Origin: Ruminococcaceae bacterium BL-6
Lineage (GTDB): Bacteria; Bacillota; Clostridia; Oscillospirales; Acutalibacteraceae
Reading direction: 5' to 3'
DNA length: 64,000 nucleotides
Assembly: GCA_902810075.1 (NCBI GenBank)
Contig: LR778135.1
Location: 1,364,001 to 1,428,000 of the forward strand
Of the stretch, positions 51,866-61,226 are shown piece by piece; the first letter of the stretch is position 1; each line of letters opens with the position of its first letter. Made by a program: the position numbers and the translations under genes. The notes under the pieces are model-generated. The model worked only from the letters and a program-made list of their open reading frames with translations, did not search any database and had not been told where the DNA came from.

Positions 51866-53165
51866 ATCCGGCTTTTGCTTGGGAGTAGCTTAGTGCTACT
51901 CCTTTTCTCGTTTTTAAGCGTACATCCGCTTCCGGGATACTCTCGCGCTCCGGCACGGTAAAGGCTCCGATGCAGTTGTAAAAAATGGTGATGCGCTGGA
52001 CAGTCTGCCCGCCGACCTTTTCGGCGTGATACACGTCGATGTGGTCGATCAACTCCGTCACCATCCGCTGTGAAAGCTCCTGTGCGTTGGTATACTGGCG
52101 AATCGTCTCCAAGAAATTGTCGGCGGTCATGAGTTGCCCGCCCGCTTTCCGCAACTCCGATTTGAGCGCCTTGACTTTGGCGGCGTTTTCACCCTGCTCC
52201 TGTTCGTACTTTTTAGACATTTTGGCAAACCGCTCGTCGTTGATCTTCCCGGATACGTTGTCCTCATATAACCGTTCAAAAAGGGTGTCCAGTTCCTTAT
52301 CCCGCGCCAGCAGACCGTCAAGCTCCTTTTGCCTCAGCGACCGTTCACATGCCGCCGTCTTTGCCGAGTGGCCAATGATTTCTTTCACGAAATCATCTTC
52401 ATACTCGTCGGCAAACTTTGTGAGACGGCGTATTTCCTGTAATACCACCTGTTCCAAGAAATCCAGCCGGATGTAATGGGTAGAGGTGCATTTTCGGTAT
52501 CCAGTATTGTGGTTGCAGCAGCTAAAAAACTTGATGTCGTGGTTGCCCTGATTGAAGTGATAGTTGAGATTGCCGCCACATTCAGGGCATTTTAGCAGTC
52601 CCGAGAAAATGCTCCGTTCTCCGCTGACCGTCGGCTTTTTTCGGCGTGTGCCACGGCGTAAGCTCTGAACCTTCTCCCATGTTTTCCTGTCAATGATGGC
52701 TTCGTTGGCGTTGGAAAATACAACGCGGTTTTCCTCGTCGTTGGCGATACGCTTTTTCATCTTGTACGATTTAGAATAAGTTTTGAAGTTAATTACATCG
52801 CCGCAATACTCCTGCATGGTCAGAATTTTTCTGATCGTGGTATGTCCCCATTGCGTGGGCAAAACGGAACTTTTTGTCCCGCCACGATTGATTCCTTTGC
52901 TTTGCCAGTAGGACATGGGATTGAGAATTCCGTCCCGCGCCAGCGCGGCGGTGGTTTCGGAAAGGCCGTATCCGTCAAGCGCCATTTGATAAATGCGGCG
53001 AACGACAACGGCGGCTTCCTCGTCCACAATCCAGCGTTTCGCGTCGTCAGGGTCTTTCTTATACCCATAGGGCGGGGGCGAAAGCGGAACGCCGGAATTA
53101 CCTTTGAGCTTATTGACGATGCGGCGCTTTTTGGAAATATCCTTCGCGTACCACTCGTTGAACAT
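51864..53165 (-). pseudogene. large serine recombinase, N-terminal catalytic domain missing
   Basis: 433 residues equal to the middle and C-terminal parts of a large serine recombinase: the family linker at 1-20, Recombinase domain (about 25-125; SPPPYGYKKD, NGVINF-like region with ILTMQEYCGD), zinc ribbon (C193, C196, C216/C217, C226) and a long coiled coil (about 270-350). Normal members have about 130 further N-terminal residues with the resolvase fold and catalytic serine. Here a stop codon lies two codons before the ATG and no resolvase sequence is visible upstream. It should bind DNA but not cut it. Confidence 0.82.
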
Positions 53166-53356
53166 GCGTTATTCGGGAAGGTGAAAACGAAAAGGCAAAA
53201 ACTCAGTATTCATGCGGGTTTGCGGCGAAGTGGCTCTCGGCCAAACCCTCTCTCAAAACCTAAAAAACCCGGCTGAATGACGAATTGCATATCATTTTAG
53301 GACGTTCCTGCTTATGGAACGTCCTTTTTCTATTTCAGCGGGAGGTGAAAAATCAC
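53166..53356 (+). other. junction between recombinase remnant and parA
   Basis: No gene supported. It holds the lost 5' side of the recombinase and a hairpin with U-run (AGGACGTTCC 53299-53308 with GGAACGTCCT 53316-53325, then TTTTC), a plus-strand terminator just before the parA ribosome site. Confidence 0.5.
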
Positions 53357-54175
53357 ATGACCAATGTAATTTCGTGCTGTAATCAAAAGGGAGGGACTGG
53401 AAAGACCACAACTTGCGTCAATCTTGGCATTGGGCTGGCGCAGGAAGGAAAAAAGGTGCTGCTGGTGGACAGCGACCCGCAAGGTTCCCTGACCATCAGT
53501 TTGGGCAATCCCCAACCCGACCAACTGCCTGTGACGCTGGCAACGGCGATGGGCAAAGTGTTGACGGAAGAAGTCATAGACACAAAGGAGGGACTTCTGC
53601 ATCATGATGAAGGTGTTGACCTCATGCCCGCCAATATCGAGTTGTCCGGCATGGAAGTATCGCTTGTCAACGCCATGAGCCGTGAAAAAATCCTGAAACA
53701 GTATCTGGACGGCGTGAAGCGCCAATACGACTATGTGCTTCTGGATTGTCCCCCAACGCTGGGGATGCTCACCGTCAACGCTCTGGCCGCAGCCGACAGC
53801 GTGCTCATTCCCGTTCAGGCGCAGTACCTGTCGGCCAAGGGCCTCGAACAGCTCTTGCAAACGGTTAATAAGGTACGTCGGCAGATCAATCCGAAGCTTA
53901 AAATCGACGGTATTCTGCTGACGATGGTGGACAACCGTACCAACTATTCCAAAGAAATCAGCGCCCTGCTGCGGGACACCTACGGCTCAAAGCTGAAGGT
54001 TTTTGATGTAGAGATTCCTCATTCCGTCCGCGCCGCCGAAATCAGCGCTGAGGGCAGGAGTATTTTCGCTCACGACCCGAAAGGCAAGGTTGCCGAGGCA
54101 TATCGGGAACTGACAAAGGAGGTGCTAAAAATTGAAAAGCAGCGCCAAAAACATAAGTCTGAACAGCTACGATGA
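53357..54175 (+). CDS. parA: ParA-family partition ATPase (Soj-like) of the mobile element
   Basis: 272 residues. Deviant Walker A KGGTGKTTT (11-19), VDSDPQGSLT and LLDCPPTLG motifs. Acts with ParB in segregation or maintenance of the excised element. ATG 53357 with GGAGGTG. Its last 44 bases overlap parB in another frame. Confidence 0.95.
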   Translation: MTNVISCCNQKGGTGKTTTCVNLGIGLAQEGKKVLLVDSDPQGSLTISLGNPQPDQLPVTLATAMGKVLTEEVIDTKEGLLHHDEGVDLMPANIELSGMEVSLVNAMSREKILKQYLDGVKRQYDYVLLDCPPTLGMLTVNALAAADSVLIPVQAQYLSAKGLEQLLQTVNKVRRQINPKLKIDGILLTMVDNRTNYSKEISALLRDTYGSKLKVFDVEIPHSVRAAEISAEGRSIFAHDPKGKVAEAYRELTKEVLKIEKQRQKHKSEQLR

Positions 54176-55055
54176 TATTTTCTCCACGGAGGAAACCCGC
54201 GAGGACGCCAAGCGGGAAAAGGTCACGGATATGCCGCTTTCAGAACTGCACCCGTTCCCGAACCATCCGTTTCAGGTGCGGGATGATGATTCCATGAAAG
54301 AAACCGTGGAAAGTATCAAGGAATACGGCGTGTTGGTTCCCGCCATTGTCCGTTCCCGCGCGGACGGCGGCTACGAGCTGATTTCCGGTCACCGGCGCAA
54401 ACACGCCTGCGAGCTGGCGGGGCTTCCCACCATGCCGGTTATCGTCCGCGATTTGGACGATGACGCCGCGACCATTATTATGGTTGACAGCAACATTCAG
54501 CGTGAAAATATCCTGCCGAGCGAACGGGCCAAGGCATACAAAATGAAGCTGGAAGCCATTAAGAGGCAAGGTGCAAGGACTGATCTAACTTCTATGCAAG
54601 TTGCACAGAAGTTATCGGTTGAAAAAGTAGGCGAAGATGCAGGCATCAGTAAAGATCAAGTGCGGCGGTTTATCCGACTGAACGAGCTGACGCCGCAGCT
54701 TCAGCAGATGGTGGACGATAAAAAAATCGCCATGACACCCGCCGTGGAGCTGTCGTACCTCAAACCGGAGGAACAGACGCTTTTGCTCGACACCATCGAA
54801 AGCGAACAGGCCACCCCTTCTCTTTCACAGGCTCAGCGGCTGAAAAATTTCAGTCAGGAGGGCCATCTGAACGAGGACAGTATGCTTGCCATCATGTCCG
54901 AGGAAAAGAAGCCGGAGAAAAACGATCTGACCATCAAGGCGGATAAGCTCCAGAAATATTTTCCCAAGTCGTATACCCCGCAGCAGATGGAACAGGTCAT
55001 TATCCGGTTGCTGGACGGATGGCAGAAAAAGCGGCAGCGAGATCAGGAAAGGTAA
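54132..55055 (+). CDS. parB: ParB-family partition protein (Spo0J-like) of the mobile element
   Basis: 307 residues. N-terminal ParB/Srx nuclease-like CTPase fold with SGHRRKHACELAG (about 76-88) and NIQREN, then a helix-turn-helix region (about 150-200; DAGISKDQVRRFIRLNEL), and a C-terminal dimer part. TTG start at 54132 with AAAGGAGGTG upstream. It is followed by a terminator. Confidence 0.95.
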   Translation: MKSSAKNISLNSYDDIFSTEETREDAKREKVTDMPLSELHPFPNHPFQVRDDDSMKETVESIKEYGVLVPAIVRSRADGGYELISGHRRKHACELAGLPTMPVIVRDLDDDAATIIMVDSNIQRENILPSERAKAYKMKLEAIKRQGARTDLTSMQVAQKLSVEKVGEDAGISKDQVRRFIRLNELTPQLQQMVDDKKIAMTPAVELSYLKPEEQTLLLDTIESEQATPSLSQAQRLKNFSQEGHLNEDSMLAIMSEEKKPEKNDLTIKADKLQKYFPKSYTPQQMEQVIIRLLDGWQKKRQRDQER

Positions 55056-55068
55056 TAACCGTCGTTTC

Positions 55069-55095
55069 AGGCGTTCCGAAAGGGACGCCTTTTTT
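55069..55095 (+). terminator. terminator after parB
   Basis: AGGCGTTCC (55069-55077) pairs with GGGACGCCT (55082-55090), loop GAAA, then six T residues. Confidence 0.85.
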
Positions 55096-55120
55096 CATGT
55101 CTGAATGAGGAGGAAACCGC

Positions 55121-55708
55121 ATGACAACTGAAAAAATCAACGAAAACAAAGGTAAAAAGGAGGATAAAAAGCAAAAGCGCAAGTGGCCATACATTCTCGC
55201 GATTCTTTTGCTGCTGCTGCTTCTCCTGCTGCTTTTGCTACGGAGCTGCGGAAATCAGCATCCCTGCCCGAACCCGCCGCCGTCCAGTTCCGTTCCCTCA
55301 TCGTCCGCTCCGTCTCTGGACGATACCGGGAGCGCGGAACCCGGAAGCGGCAGCACCCCGTCGCGGCAGGAAATCCTGTCCCGTCTTCAAAAGCAGGAAG
55401 TCACCGTCACCGACAAGGTAAGCGCGCAGGCGTCTTTTTCCAGCGGGGCGAAGGGCAGCACCGGAACATGGGAAGTGGAAAACCCATCATCCAACGGCGT
55501 CATTATGCAGTGTGAAATTCTTCTGGATGGCGAAACCGTGGCAAAATCCGTGCCGATCTATCCGGGGCAGCACATTGACGGCCTTACTCTTTCCCGGCCG
55601 GTTTCATCTGGAAGCTACAGCGTGACCGCAGCAATCAAGTACTATAACAAAACAACCAAGGCTTACCTCGGCATGGCCGACTACAAAATTCATCTCTCCG
55701 TTTCGTAA
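55121..55708 (+). CDS. membrane-anchored exported protein of the mobile element
   Basis: 195 residues: basic start (1-21), one membrane helix with twelve leucines in a row (29-40), an extracytoplasmic Ser/Pro-rich linker (about 50-80) and a beta-type domain (about 90-195) with EVENPSSNGVIMQCEILLDG and LSRPVSSGSYSVTAAIKYYN. A cysteine follows the helix (C43), which could allow lipid attachment or a disulfide. Start ATG with AGGAGGAAACC. I do not recognise the family. It precedes two secreted proteins and probably works with them at the cell surface. Confidence 0.7.
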   Translation: MTTEKINENKGKKEDKKQKRKWPYILAILLLLLLLLLLLLRSCGNQHPCPNPPPSSSVPSSSAPSLDDTGSAEPGSGSTPSRQEILSRLQKQEVTVTDKVSAQASFSSGAKGSTGTWEVENPSSNGVIMQCEILLDGETVAKSVPIYPGQHIDGLTLSRPVSSGSYSVTAAIKYYNKTTKAYLGMADYKIHLSVS

Positions 55709-55755
55709 TCAGCCGGATGGTCCGGTTGATATAAAAATCTACAGGAGGCTTTCAA

Positions 55756-56346
55756 ATGAAAAACAGATTCAAAAGGGTTCTCGCGGGCATCGTCACCTTT
55801 GCCGTGCTCGGCGTGACGGCGGCAGTTCCGGCGTTCGCCGCCGACAAGACCGACACCGGCACGGGCAGTATTACCGGGAATGTGACGATCAACGGCTCCA
55901 TTTCGCCGCTGACCATTTCCGTCACCCACCCGATCAATGTGGCCTACGCCATCAGCCCGGACGCCGAATCCTTCACCGCGCCCGACATTAAAGTGACCAA
56001 CAACACCAAAGTCGCGGTAATTGCCACAGTGGAATCCCTGAAAGCCGCTTCGGGCGGCTCTCTTACCTTCACCGACGTTGATCCGTCCGCAAAAGCGTGG
56101 CGTTCGCTCAACCTCGCGGATTCCAAAAAGTACATCGCGCTCGGCATTTCCGCGAAGGGCAATTCCGGCTGGAACAGCGGGTACAGCACGTCCACCCATT
56201 GGGCGGTGAATGATTCGCCGTTGCAGGTCGGGACGCTGAATCCGAACACTTCCGGCGCACTGTCCCTGACGGCAGACTACGGCCTCGCGTTCGACGGAGC
56301 GTACACGGCCAACCATCAGCTTGTTTTCCAGTTCCAGCTCGCATAA
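55756..56346 (+). CDS. secreted protein sharing a domain with the next gene
   Basis: 196 residues with a signal peptide (about 1-29, ending VPAFAA). The mature part has short strands; from residue about 55 (SVTHPINVAYAISP) to the end it aligns with the C-terminus of the 620-residue protein downstream: FTAPDI, LKAxSG, KIALG, GTLxxNxSGxLxLTA and an alternating end FQFQLA. ATG with AGGAGGC upstream. The pattern is reminiscent of WxL or camelysin-like surface proteins, but I cannot assign one. Function unknown. Confidence 0.75.
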   Translation: MKNRFKRVLAGIVTFAVLGVTAAVPAFAADKTDTGTGSITGNVTINGSISPLTISVTHPINVAYAISPDAESFTAPDIKVTNNTKVAVIATVESLKAASGGSLTFTDVDPSAKAWRSLNLADSKKYIALGISAKGNSGWNSGYSTSTHWAVNDSPLQVGTLNPNTSGALSLTADYGLAFDGAYTANHQLVFQFQLA

Positions 56347-56413
56347 AAACAGAAGCGCGGGAATTGGCCGGGATTTTCCCGGCCAACCTTCCACGCTGAA
56401 AGGGGGTTTCTAT

Positions 56414-58276
56414 TTGAGACATTTATTCAGGCGGCTTTTTCTCGTGCCTCTGCTTGCCGCCGGGATTCTGCTGTCCGGAGCTTCACCTGCATTCGCGGCC
56501 TTCGCCGCGTCGGTTCTGACGCTGACCGCGATGCCGAACCCGTCCGGGAACTACGTGGCGCTGAACTGGACAAACAGCGACAAAAGTCAGCCGTATAGCT
56601 ACATGCTCTATTCCAAGTCCACGCATGAATCAACCTTTCAGAGCATCCCCGCCAAAGACAGCGCGAAGGTTCTTAACATCTACCCCATAGTCACGCCGAC
56701 CGTTTCCTTTACGACGTGGCAGGGCAAAAGCTACACCCTGCCGAAGTCGGCGTCGCTCAAAATGTGGATGGAAACGCCGAATGGGTATGATTCCAAAGGC
56801 TACGGTAAGGGCCTCATTTCCGTGGATACCGTGTCGATTTCCGATTTCAACGCCAACCCGGACGCTTATCTGAAAAACCCGGATGGAACTTATAAATACG
56901 ACGTGCTGTATTTCGGCGCGTGGGATGCTTTTGCAAGTCAGGATTTGTCCGTTGCGGCAGAGAGTAAAACCGACGCCTTTATCAAGACCGGGCGCGGCGT
57001 TCTGTTCGGGCATGACACGATGGTAGAGAACGACGGTATTTCCATGCCGAACTTTTTCAAGCTGGCCCATTACTGCGATATTCAGACCATCCCGCATTAC
57101 ACCGTGCTCGGCAGTTCGCAGATCAAGGTTTCCAAGAAGGGCCTGCTCACCAACTACCCGTGGAAAATCGGGGACGTTGGCACAGTCTTGAACGTTCCGA
57201 TGTCCCATTCCAATCAACTCGCCTTTGGGGACGTCTGGATGACCTATCAGCCGCCCTACACCTATAGCGGCAGCGCAGAAGCAACCGGCCAGAATGGACA
57301 AGGCACCAACACCTTTTATCTGACAAGCTGGTCGAACTGCGCCATGATTCAGACCGGTCACTCCAACGGAGAAGCCACGCCGGACGAGCAGCGCGTTACG
57401 GCAAATACTCTGTTTTACCTTGCACAGATCACGACCGACACAAGCTGGAACGACCACAAGGGGCAGGATTTGGACGCGCCGGATAAACCGGCCATTTCCG
57501 GCATTACGCACAATTCCGACCGGACGCAGTACACCGTCAACTATTCCTCGCAGGACAACGCCACCGGCTATCAATACTATGTGGAGGCCACAGGCCAGAA
57601 CGACGGCGCGAAGTACGATTCTCCGGTTATATCAACATCCCTAAAAACCGGTATGAAAGGTTATTCCATCGTAGTGGACGATAAGCCGGATACTGTCCCT
57701 GACGGGAGCATTACGACTACATCGGACAGCTATACCTTCTCCCGCCCGTCCGGCAGCAGTTTTTACATTCATATCGCCGCCGTGGACAACGCCGGAAATA
57801 TTTCATCCGTTACCCATTATTCCGTGGACGAACTGGTGTCCGTGACACATCCGGTCAGTATCGGCTATTCCATTGACCCGAACAGCAATACCCCGTTCAC
57901 CGCACCGGACATTCCGATTACCAACCATTCCACTTTCCCCATCCGGGTTTCTGTCGCGGGGCTGAAAGCAACATCCGGTATCGGTGACGCCGCCCCCACG
58001 TCCTATTCGGATTGGAATAGCCTGACGGCGGCGCAGACCGGAAGCAAAATAGCACTCGGCGTGGGAATCAGCAAAACATCCGGCTCGGGCTGGACGGCGG
58101 TTGACCGGGACACTCCCGTTTATACGGGCGACCTCGCGTCGGAAGTGCCGCTGGGGACGCTCGGCGCAAACGGGGCATCGGGAAATTTGGCGCTTACCGC
58201 TAAATTCGGTCTGGCATGGACAAAGGCAACGAATGTGTCTCATGAGCTGACGCTGAATTTTACGATTGCGGACTGA
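56414..58276 (+). CDS. large secreted surface protein of the mobile element
   Basis: 620 residues. A signal peptide (1-28, cleaved near PAFA), an N-terminal fibronectin-like strand section, then a large domain (about 75-355) with DVLYFGAWDAF, GRGVLFGHDTM and TGHSNGEATPDEQRVTANTL, resembling DUF5057 or glutamine-amidotransferase-like folds. A Fn3-like section (about 358-470) and a C-terminal domain (about 475-620) shared with the previous protein follow. TTG start at 56414 with AAGGGGG upstream. Adhesin-like cargo is an inference. Confidence 0.75.
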   Translation: MRHLFRRLFLVPLLAAGILLSGASPAFAAFAASVLTLTAMPNPSGNYVALNWTNSDKSQPYSYMLYSKSTHESTFQSIPAKDSAKVLNIYPIVTPTVSFTTWQGKSYTLPKSASLKMWMETPNGYDSKGYGKGLISVDTVSISDFNANPDAYLKNPDGTYKYDVLYFGAWDAFASQDLSVAAESKTDAFIKTGRGVLFGHDTMVENDGISMPNFFKLAHYCDIQTIPHYTVLGSSQIKVSKKGLLTNYPWKIGDVGTVLNVPMSHSNQLAFGDVWMTYQPPYTYSGSAEATGQNGQGTNTFYLTSWSNCAMIQTGHSNGEATPDEQRVTANTLFYLAQITTDTSWNDHKGQDLDAPDKPAISGITHNSDRTQYTVNYSSQDNATGYQYYVEATGQNDGAKYDSPVISTSLKTGMKGYSIVVDDKPDTVPDGSITTTSDSYTFSRPSGSSFYIHIAAVDNAGNISSVTHYSVDELVSVTHPVSIGYSIDPNSNTPFTAPDIPITNHSTFPIRVSVAGLKATSGIGDAAPTSYSDWNSLTAAQTGSKIALGVGISKTSGSGWTAVDRDTPVYTGDLASEVPLGTLGANGASGNLALTAKFGLAWTKATNVSHELTLNFTIAD

Positions 58277-58737
58277 ATCGTCCGTACAGAAGGGAGTGAT
58301 ACAAATGGCGGTTTTTCGTGTGGAACGGACGCGGGACTACACGGTTATGAGCAACCATCACCTGAAAAACAGGGCCTTGTCCCTGAAAGCGAAAGGGCTG
58401 CTGTCCATGATGCTCTCCCTTCCGGACGATTGGGATTACACCACGCGGGGCCTTGCCTCCATCTGCCGCGAGGGAGTAGACGCCATCGGAAAGACGCTCA
58501 AGGAACTGGAAAGCGCGGGCTATATGGAGCGCCGCCAGCTTCGGGGAAAAGACGGGCGCATCACGGACATGGAATACACCATCTATGAGCAGCCGCGTAA
58601 GCCGCCAGATACGTCTTTACCGGATACGTCTTTACCGGATACGGATTCACCAGATACGGAAAAGCCGTATCTGGATAACCCGGATATGGAAAAACCGGAT
58701 ACGGAAAATCCCGCGCAATTAAATACTAAGGGAACTA

Positions 58738-59585
58738 GGGCTTGTCTGTAAAATAAAAGTTGCATAAAAAGCATGGAACCAGTAGACTAGATGGTATGAG
58801 ACGATATGAATTGACAAATGAAGAATGGAACCGTATTAAAGACCTGCTTCCACCCGAACTGACAGGTAAAAAAGGAAGGCCGCGGAAAGATAACCGCACA
58901 ATGCTTAACGGCATGCTATGGATTGCGCGCAGCGGTTGCCAGTGGCGAGAACTGCCGGAATATTACGGAAAGTGGAAGGGGGTCTATACCCGTTTTTGTA
59001 AGTGGCGCGATGATGGAACGTTGGAGACCGTTTTCCGAGCGCTCAGCAGTGATGCGGACATGGAAAATCTGAGCATTGATTCCACCTCCGTGAAGGTACA
59101 CGAAAGCGCCAACGGCGGTGTAAAAAAGGGCAATCCAAAGCGGTAGGCCGTTCCCGTGGGGGCCTGAACACGAAGCTCCACACGATAGTGGATGGGCTGG
59201 GGAATCCTGTAGAGTTTCTTCTCTCACCCGGAAACGACCATGACTCTGTCCATGCGGTCACATTGCTGTCGAAAGTCTCTCTCAATGGGAGCAATGTGCT
59301 GGGTGATAAGGCTTACGGTGCTGAAAAAATCAGAAGCTACATCGCGGAGCATGGCGCCACCTATACAATTCCACCCCAATCCAATGTCTCAAACCCGTGG
59401 GATTGCGACTGGTGGCTATACAAAGAGCGCCATCTGGTTGAATGTTTCTTTCAAAAGATGAAATGGTTTCGCAGAGTAGCAACCAGATACGACAAGAAGG
59501 ACAGTTCCTATCTCGCTTTCGTTTACCTCGCCTCCATTGCCATTTTGGTCAAATAATACAATCCCTTCAATTTTACAGACAAGCT
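58738..59585 (+). mobile_element. IS5-family insertion sequence (copy 2) inside the rep-like gene
   Basis: About 848 bases. Imperfect terminal repeats share GCTTGTCTGTAAAAT at both ends (left about 58740-58754, right complement near 59569-59584). Flanked by CTA(G) at 58735-58737 and CTA(A) at 59586-59588, matching a short target duplication. A different member from copy 1. Confidence 0.88.
58796..59556 (+). CDS. IS5-family transposase (copy 2), programmed -1 frameshift
   Basis: The first frame (58796-59146) has LTNEEWNRIKDLLPPEL and the first aspartate in SIDSTSVKVHES; the second (to 59556) has GDKAYGAEKIRS and the glutamate in ERHLVECFFQKMKWFRR. They join at the canonical slippery heptamer A-AAA-AAG in the GVKKG region (near 59130), a -1 shift yielding K-K-G-Q-S-K-A-V-G-R-S. 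The full product is about 253 residues and looks intact. Confidence 0.87.
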
Positions 59586-60108
59586 CTAATATCCCTAAAA
59601 AATCAAATACGTATGGAGCAAATACGTATCCATCCAATCCGGCAGACCGAAAACCGGAGGCCGTTGCACTGGCTGATTCGATGGATGCGACGGATGCCTA
59701 TCGCGAAATCATCAAGGAGAATATTTCCTACGATGTCCTGCGGCAGAGATGCGACCCGGAGCGTCTGGATGAGATCATGGGCATTATGCTCGACACCGTG
59801 TGCAGCCGGAAAAAGGAAATCCGGATTGCCGGTGAGGATATGCCCGCCGAAGCAGTGAAAAGCAGGCTTTTGAAGCTTGACGACAGCCACATCGAATACG
59901 TGCTGGAGTGTCTGGACAAAAACACCACCGATGTCCGCAACATCCGAAGCTACATCCTGACCGCGCTGTATCAGGCACCGACCACCATCAGCAGCTACTA
60001 CTCGGCGCTGGTCAATCATGACATGTACGGAAGCGGCCCGCCCGGACGGTAAACGTCCCGCGCGGGCTGTTTTCATGCCCGACAAAATCGGAAAGGAGTA
60101 ATTTTATC

Positions 60109-60474
60109 ATGAAACGACCCCTCGCATACATCACCGCTCCGTGGAGTGCGGACGAAATAGAAAGCACCGAGGACGCGGCGCGGTATTGCCGCAAAATTTA
60201 CGACGCGGGCTTTTCGCCAATCTGCCCGATCCTGTTCCTGCCACTTTTTCTCAACGACGCCATCCCGCAGGAACACAAGGACGGCATCGACATTGCCTGC
60301 AACTTTCTGCGCCGTGCTCATGTGCTGGTGGTCTGCGGCAGAAACGTGGACGAAACCGTGAAAAACGACATCGCCACGGCGGAACGGCTGCACATCACCG
60401 CCACCACGCTGGACGGCATTCTCACCGTCAAGGGACAGGGCCGGGAAAAGGACGCGGAAAAGGAGCGGAGGTAA
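60109..60474 (+). CDS. DUF4406/DUF7768-like protein of the mobile element
   Basis: 121 residues with a nucleoside 2-deoxyribosyltransferase-like fold: YITAPWSAD at the start, CRKIYDAGFSPICPILFLP and DGIDIACNFLRRAHVLVVCG. Commonly found in conjugative elements of Firmicutes. No activity can be claimed. AAAGGAG upstream. Confidence 0.75.
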   Translation: MKRPLAYITAPWSADEIESTEDAARYCRKIYDAGFSPICPILFLPLFLNDAIPQEHKDGIDIACNFLRRAHVLVVCGRNVDETVKNDIATAERLHITATTLDGILTVKGQGREKDAEKERR

Positions 60475-60475
60475 C

Positions 60476-60700
60476 GTGGCGGACTATCAGAAAATGTACC
60501 ACTCGCTGTTTAACGACGTGACCGACGCTATCGCAAAGCTCCAGCAGGCGCAGCAGAAAACCGAGGAAATGTACATGGACAGCAAGGAAACCGTCCTCAC
60601 CCCGTTCCTGAAAAAGAGTGAGGAAAAAAGGCCGGACAGCCGGTCCGACAGGGACCCGGCCCCGGCAAAGAAAAAGCCGCCCTCTCACGATGAACGGTGA
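60476..60700 (+). CDS. small coiled-coil accessory protein
   Basis: 74 residues, helical N-terminal two thirds (MYHSLFNDVTDAIAKLQQAQQ) and a basic tail. GTG start with GGAGCGGAGG upstream; follows the previous gene by one base. Unknown function. Confidence 0.6.
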   Translation: MADYQKMYHSLFNDVTDAIAKLQQAQQKTEEMYMDSKETVLTPFLKKSEEKRPDSRSDRDPAPAKKKPPSHDER

Positions 60701-60734
60701 CGGGGCGGCTTTGCCATGTCAGGAGGTGTTTTAT

Positions 60735-61226
60735 TTGCAGGAAGAAATCGAAAATCGCTCCGTGACGCTCATCATCAGCGGCACGAAGCTCACGGGCCGG
60801 GTGCTCAAGGCGGCGATTGCCAAATATCTGGCCCACCGAAAGGAGAAGAAAAACGCCAAGGCCCGCGCCGGTCCCGTGGTCCCCCACGGCAGGCAGACGG
60901 TGAAGCAGCTCGTCGGGCAGAATGCGGGTGTGTCCAACATCGAAATCACCGACAGCAACATCCGCTCTTTTGACCGCGTGGCGCGGAAGTACGGCGTGGA
61001 CTACGCCGTCAAAAAGGATCACAGCGTGTCGCCGCCCAAATATCTCGTCTTTTTCAAGGCAAGGGACACGGACGCGCTCACCGCCGCTTTCACCGAGTTC
61101 ACGGCGAAAACGGTGAACCGGACGAAAAGGCCCTCCGTTCTCTCTCGGCTCCGGAAGTTCAAAGAAACGATCAGGGCGAATACCGTTGACCGGGTGAGGC
61201 ATAAGGAACAGGAGCGGGCGCGATGA
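60735..61226 (+). CDS. PcfB family (DUF3801) conjugation protein
   Basis: 163 residues. PcfB binds relaxase and DNA at the coupling protein in pCF10-type systems. TVKQLVGQNAGVSNIEITDSN-type core (about 55-80) and VARKYGVDYAVKKD (about 82-95). TTG start at 60735 with AGGAGG. Overlaps virD4 by 4 bases. Confidence 0.85.
   Translation: MQEEIENRSVTLIISGTKLTGRVLKAAIAKYLAHRKEKKNAKARAGPVVPHGRQTVKQLVGQNAGVSNIEITDSNIRSFDRVARKYGVDYAVKKDHSVSPPKYLVFFKARDTDALTAAFTEFTAKTVNRTKRPSVLSRLRKFKETIRANTVDRVRHKEQERAR

Larger units (their letters stand above)
58305..60052 (+). pseudogene. replication-initiator-like protein (HTH, DUF6017-like), split by an IS element
   Basis: The 5' piece (58305-58737) starts MAVFRVERTRDYTVMSNHHL and is a winged-helix domain as in RepA-N/DnaD-like initiators of Tn1549-type elements, followed by DNA-level repeats giving PDTSLPDTSLPDTDSPDTE. 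The 3' piece (59586-60052) carries the C-terminal domain with REIIKENISYDVL, ICxGExxPxEAVKSR-type sequence and NHDMYGSG. Removing the IS element and one CTA joins the two in frame as ...LNTKGTNIPKKSN.... The gene is therefore insertionally broken; whether any truncated protein works is unknown. Confidence 0.82.

Noticed and set aside
58605..58710. Possible CRISPR-like repeats (CCGGATACG units)
   Set aside because: Short in-frame repeats giving PDT peptides inside the rep-like gene; units touch each other without spacers.
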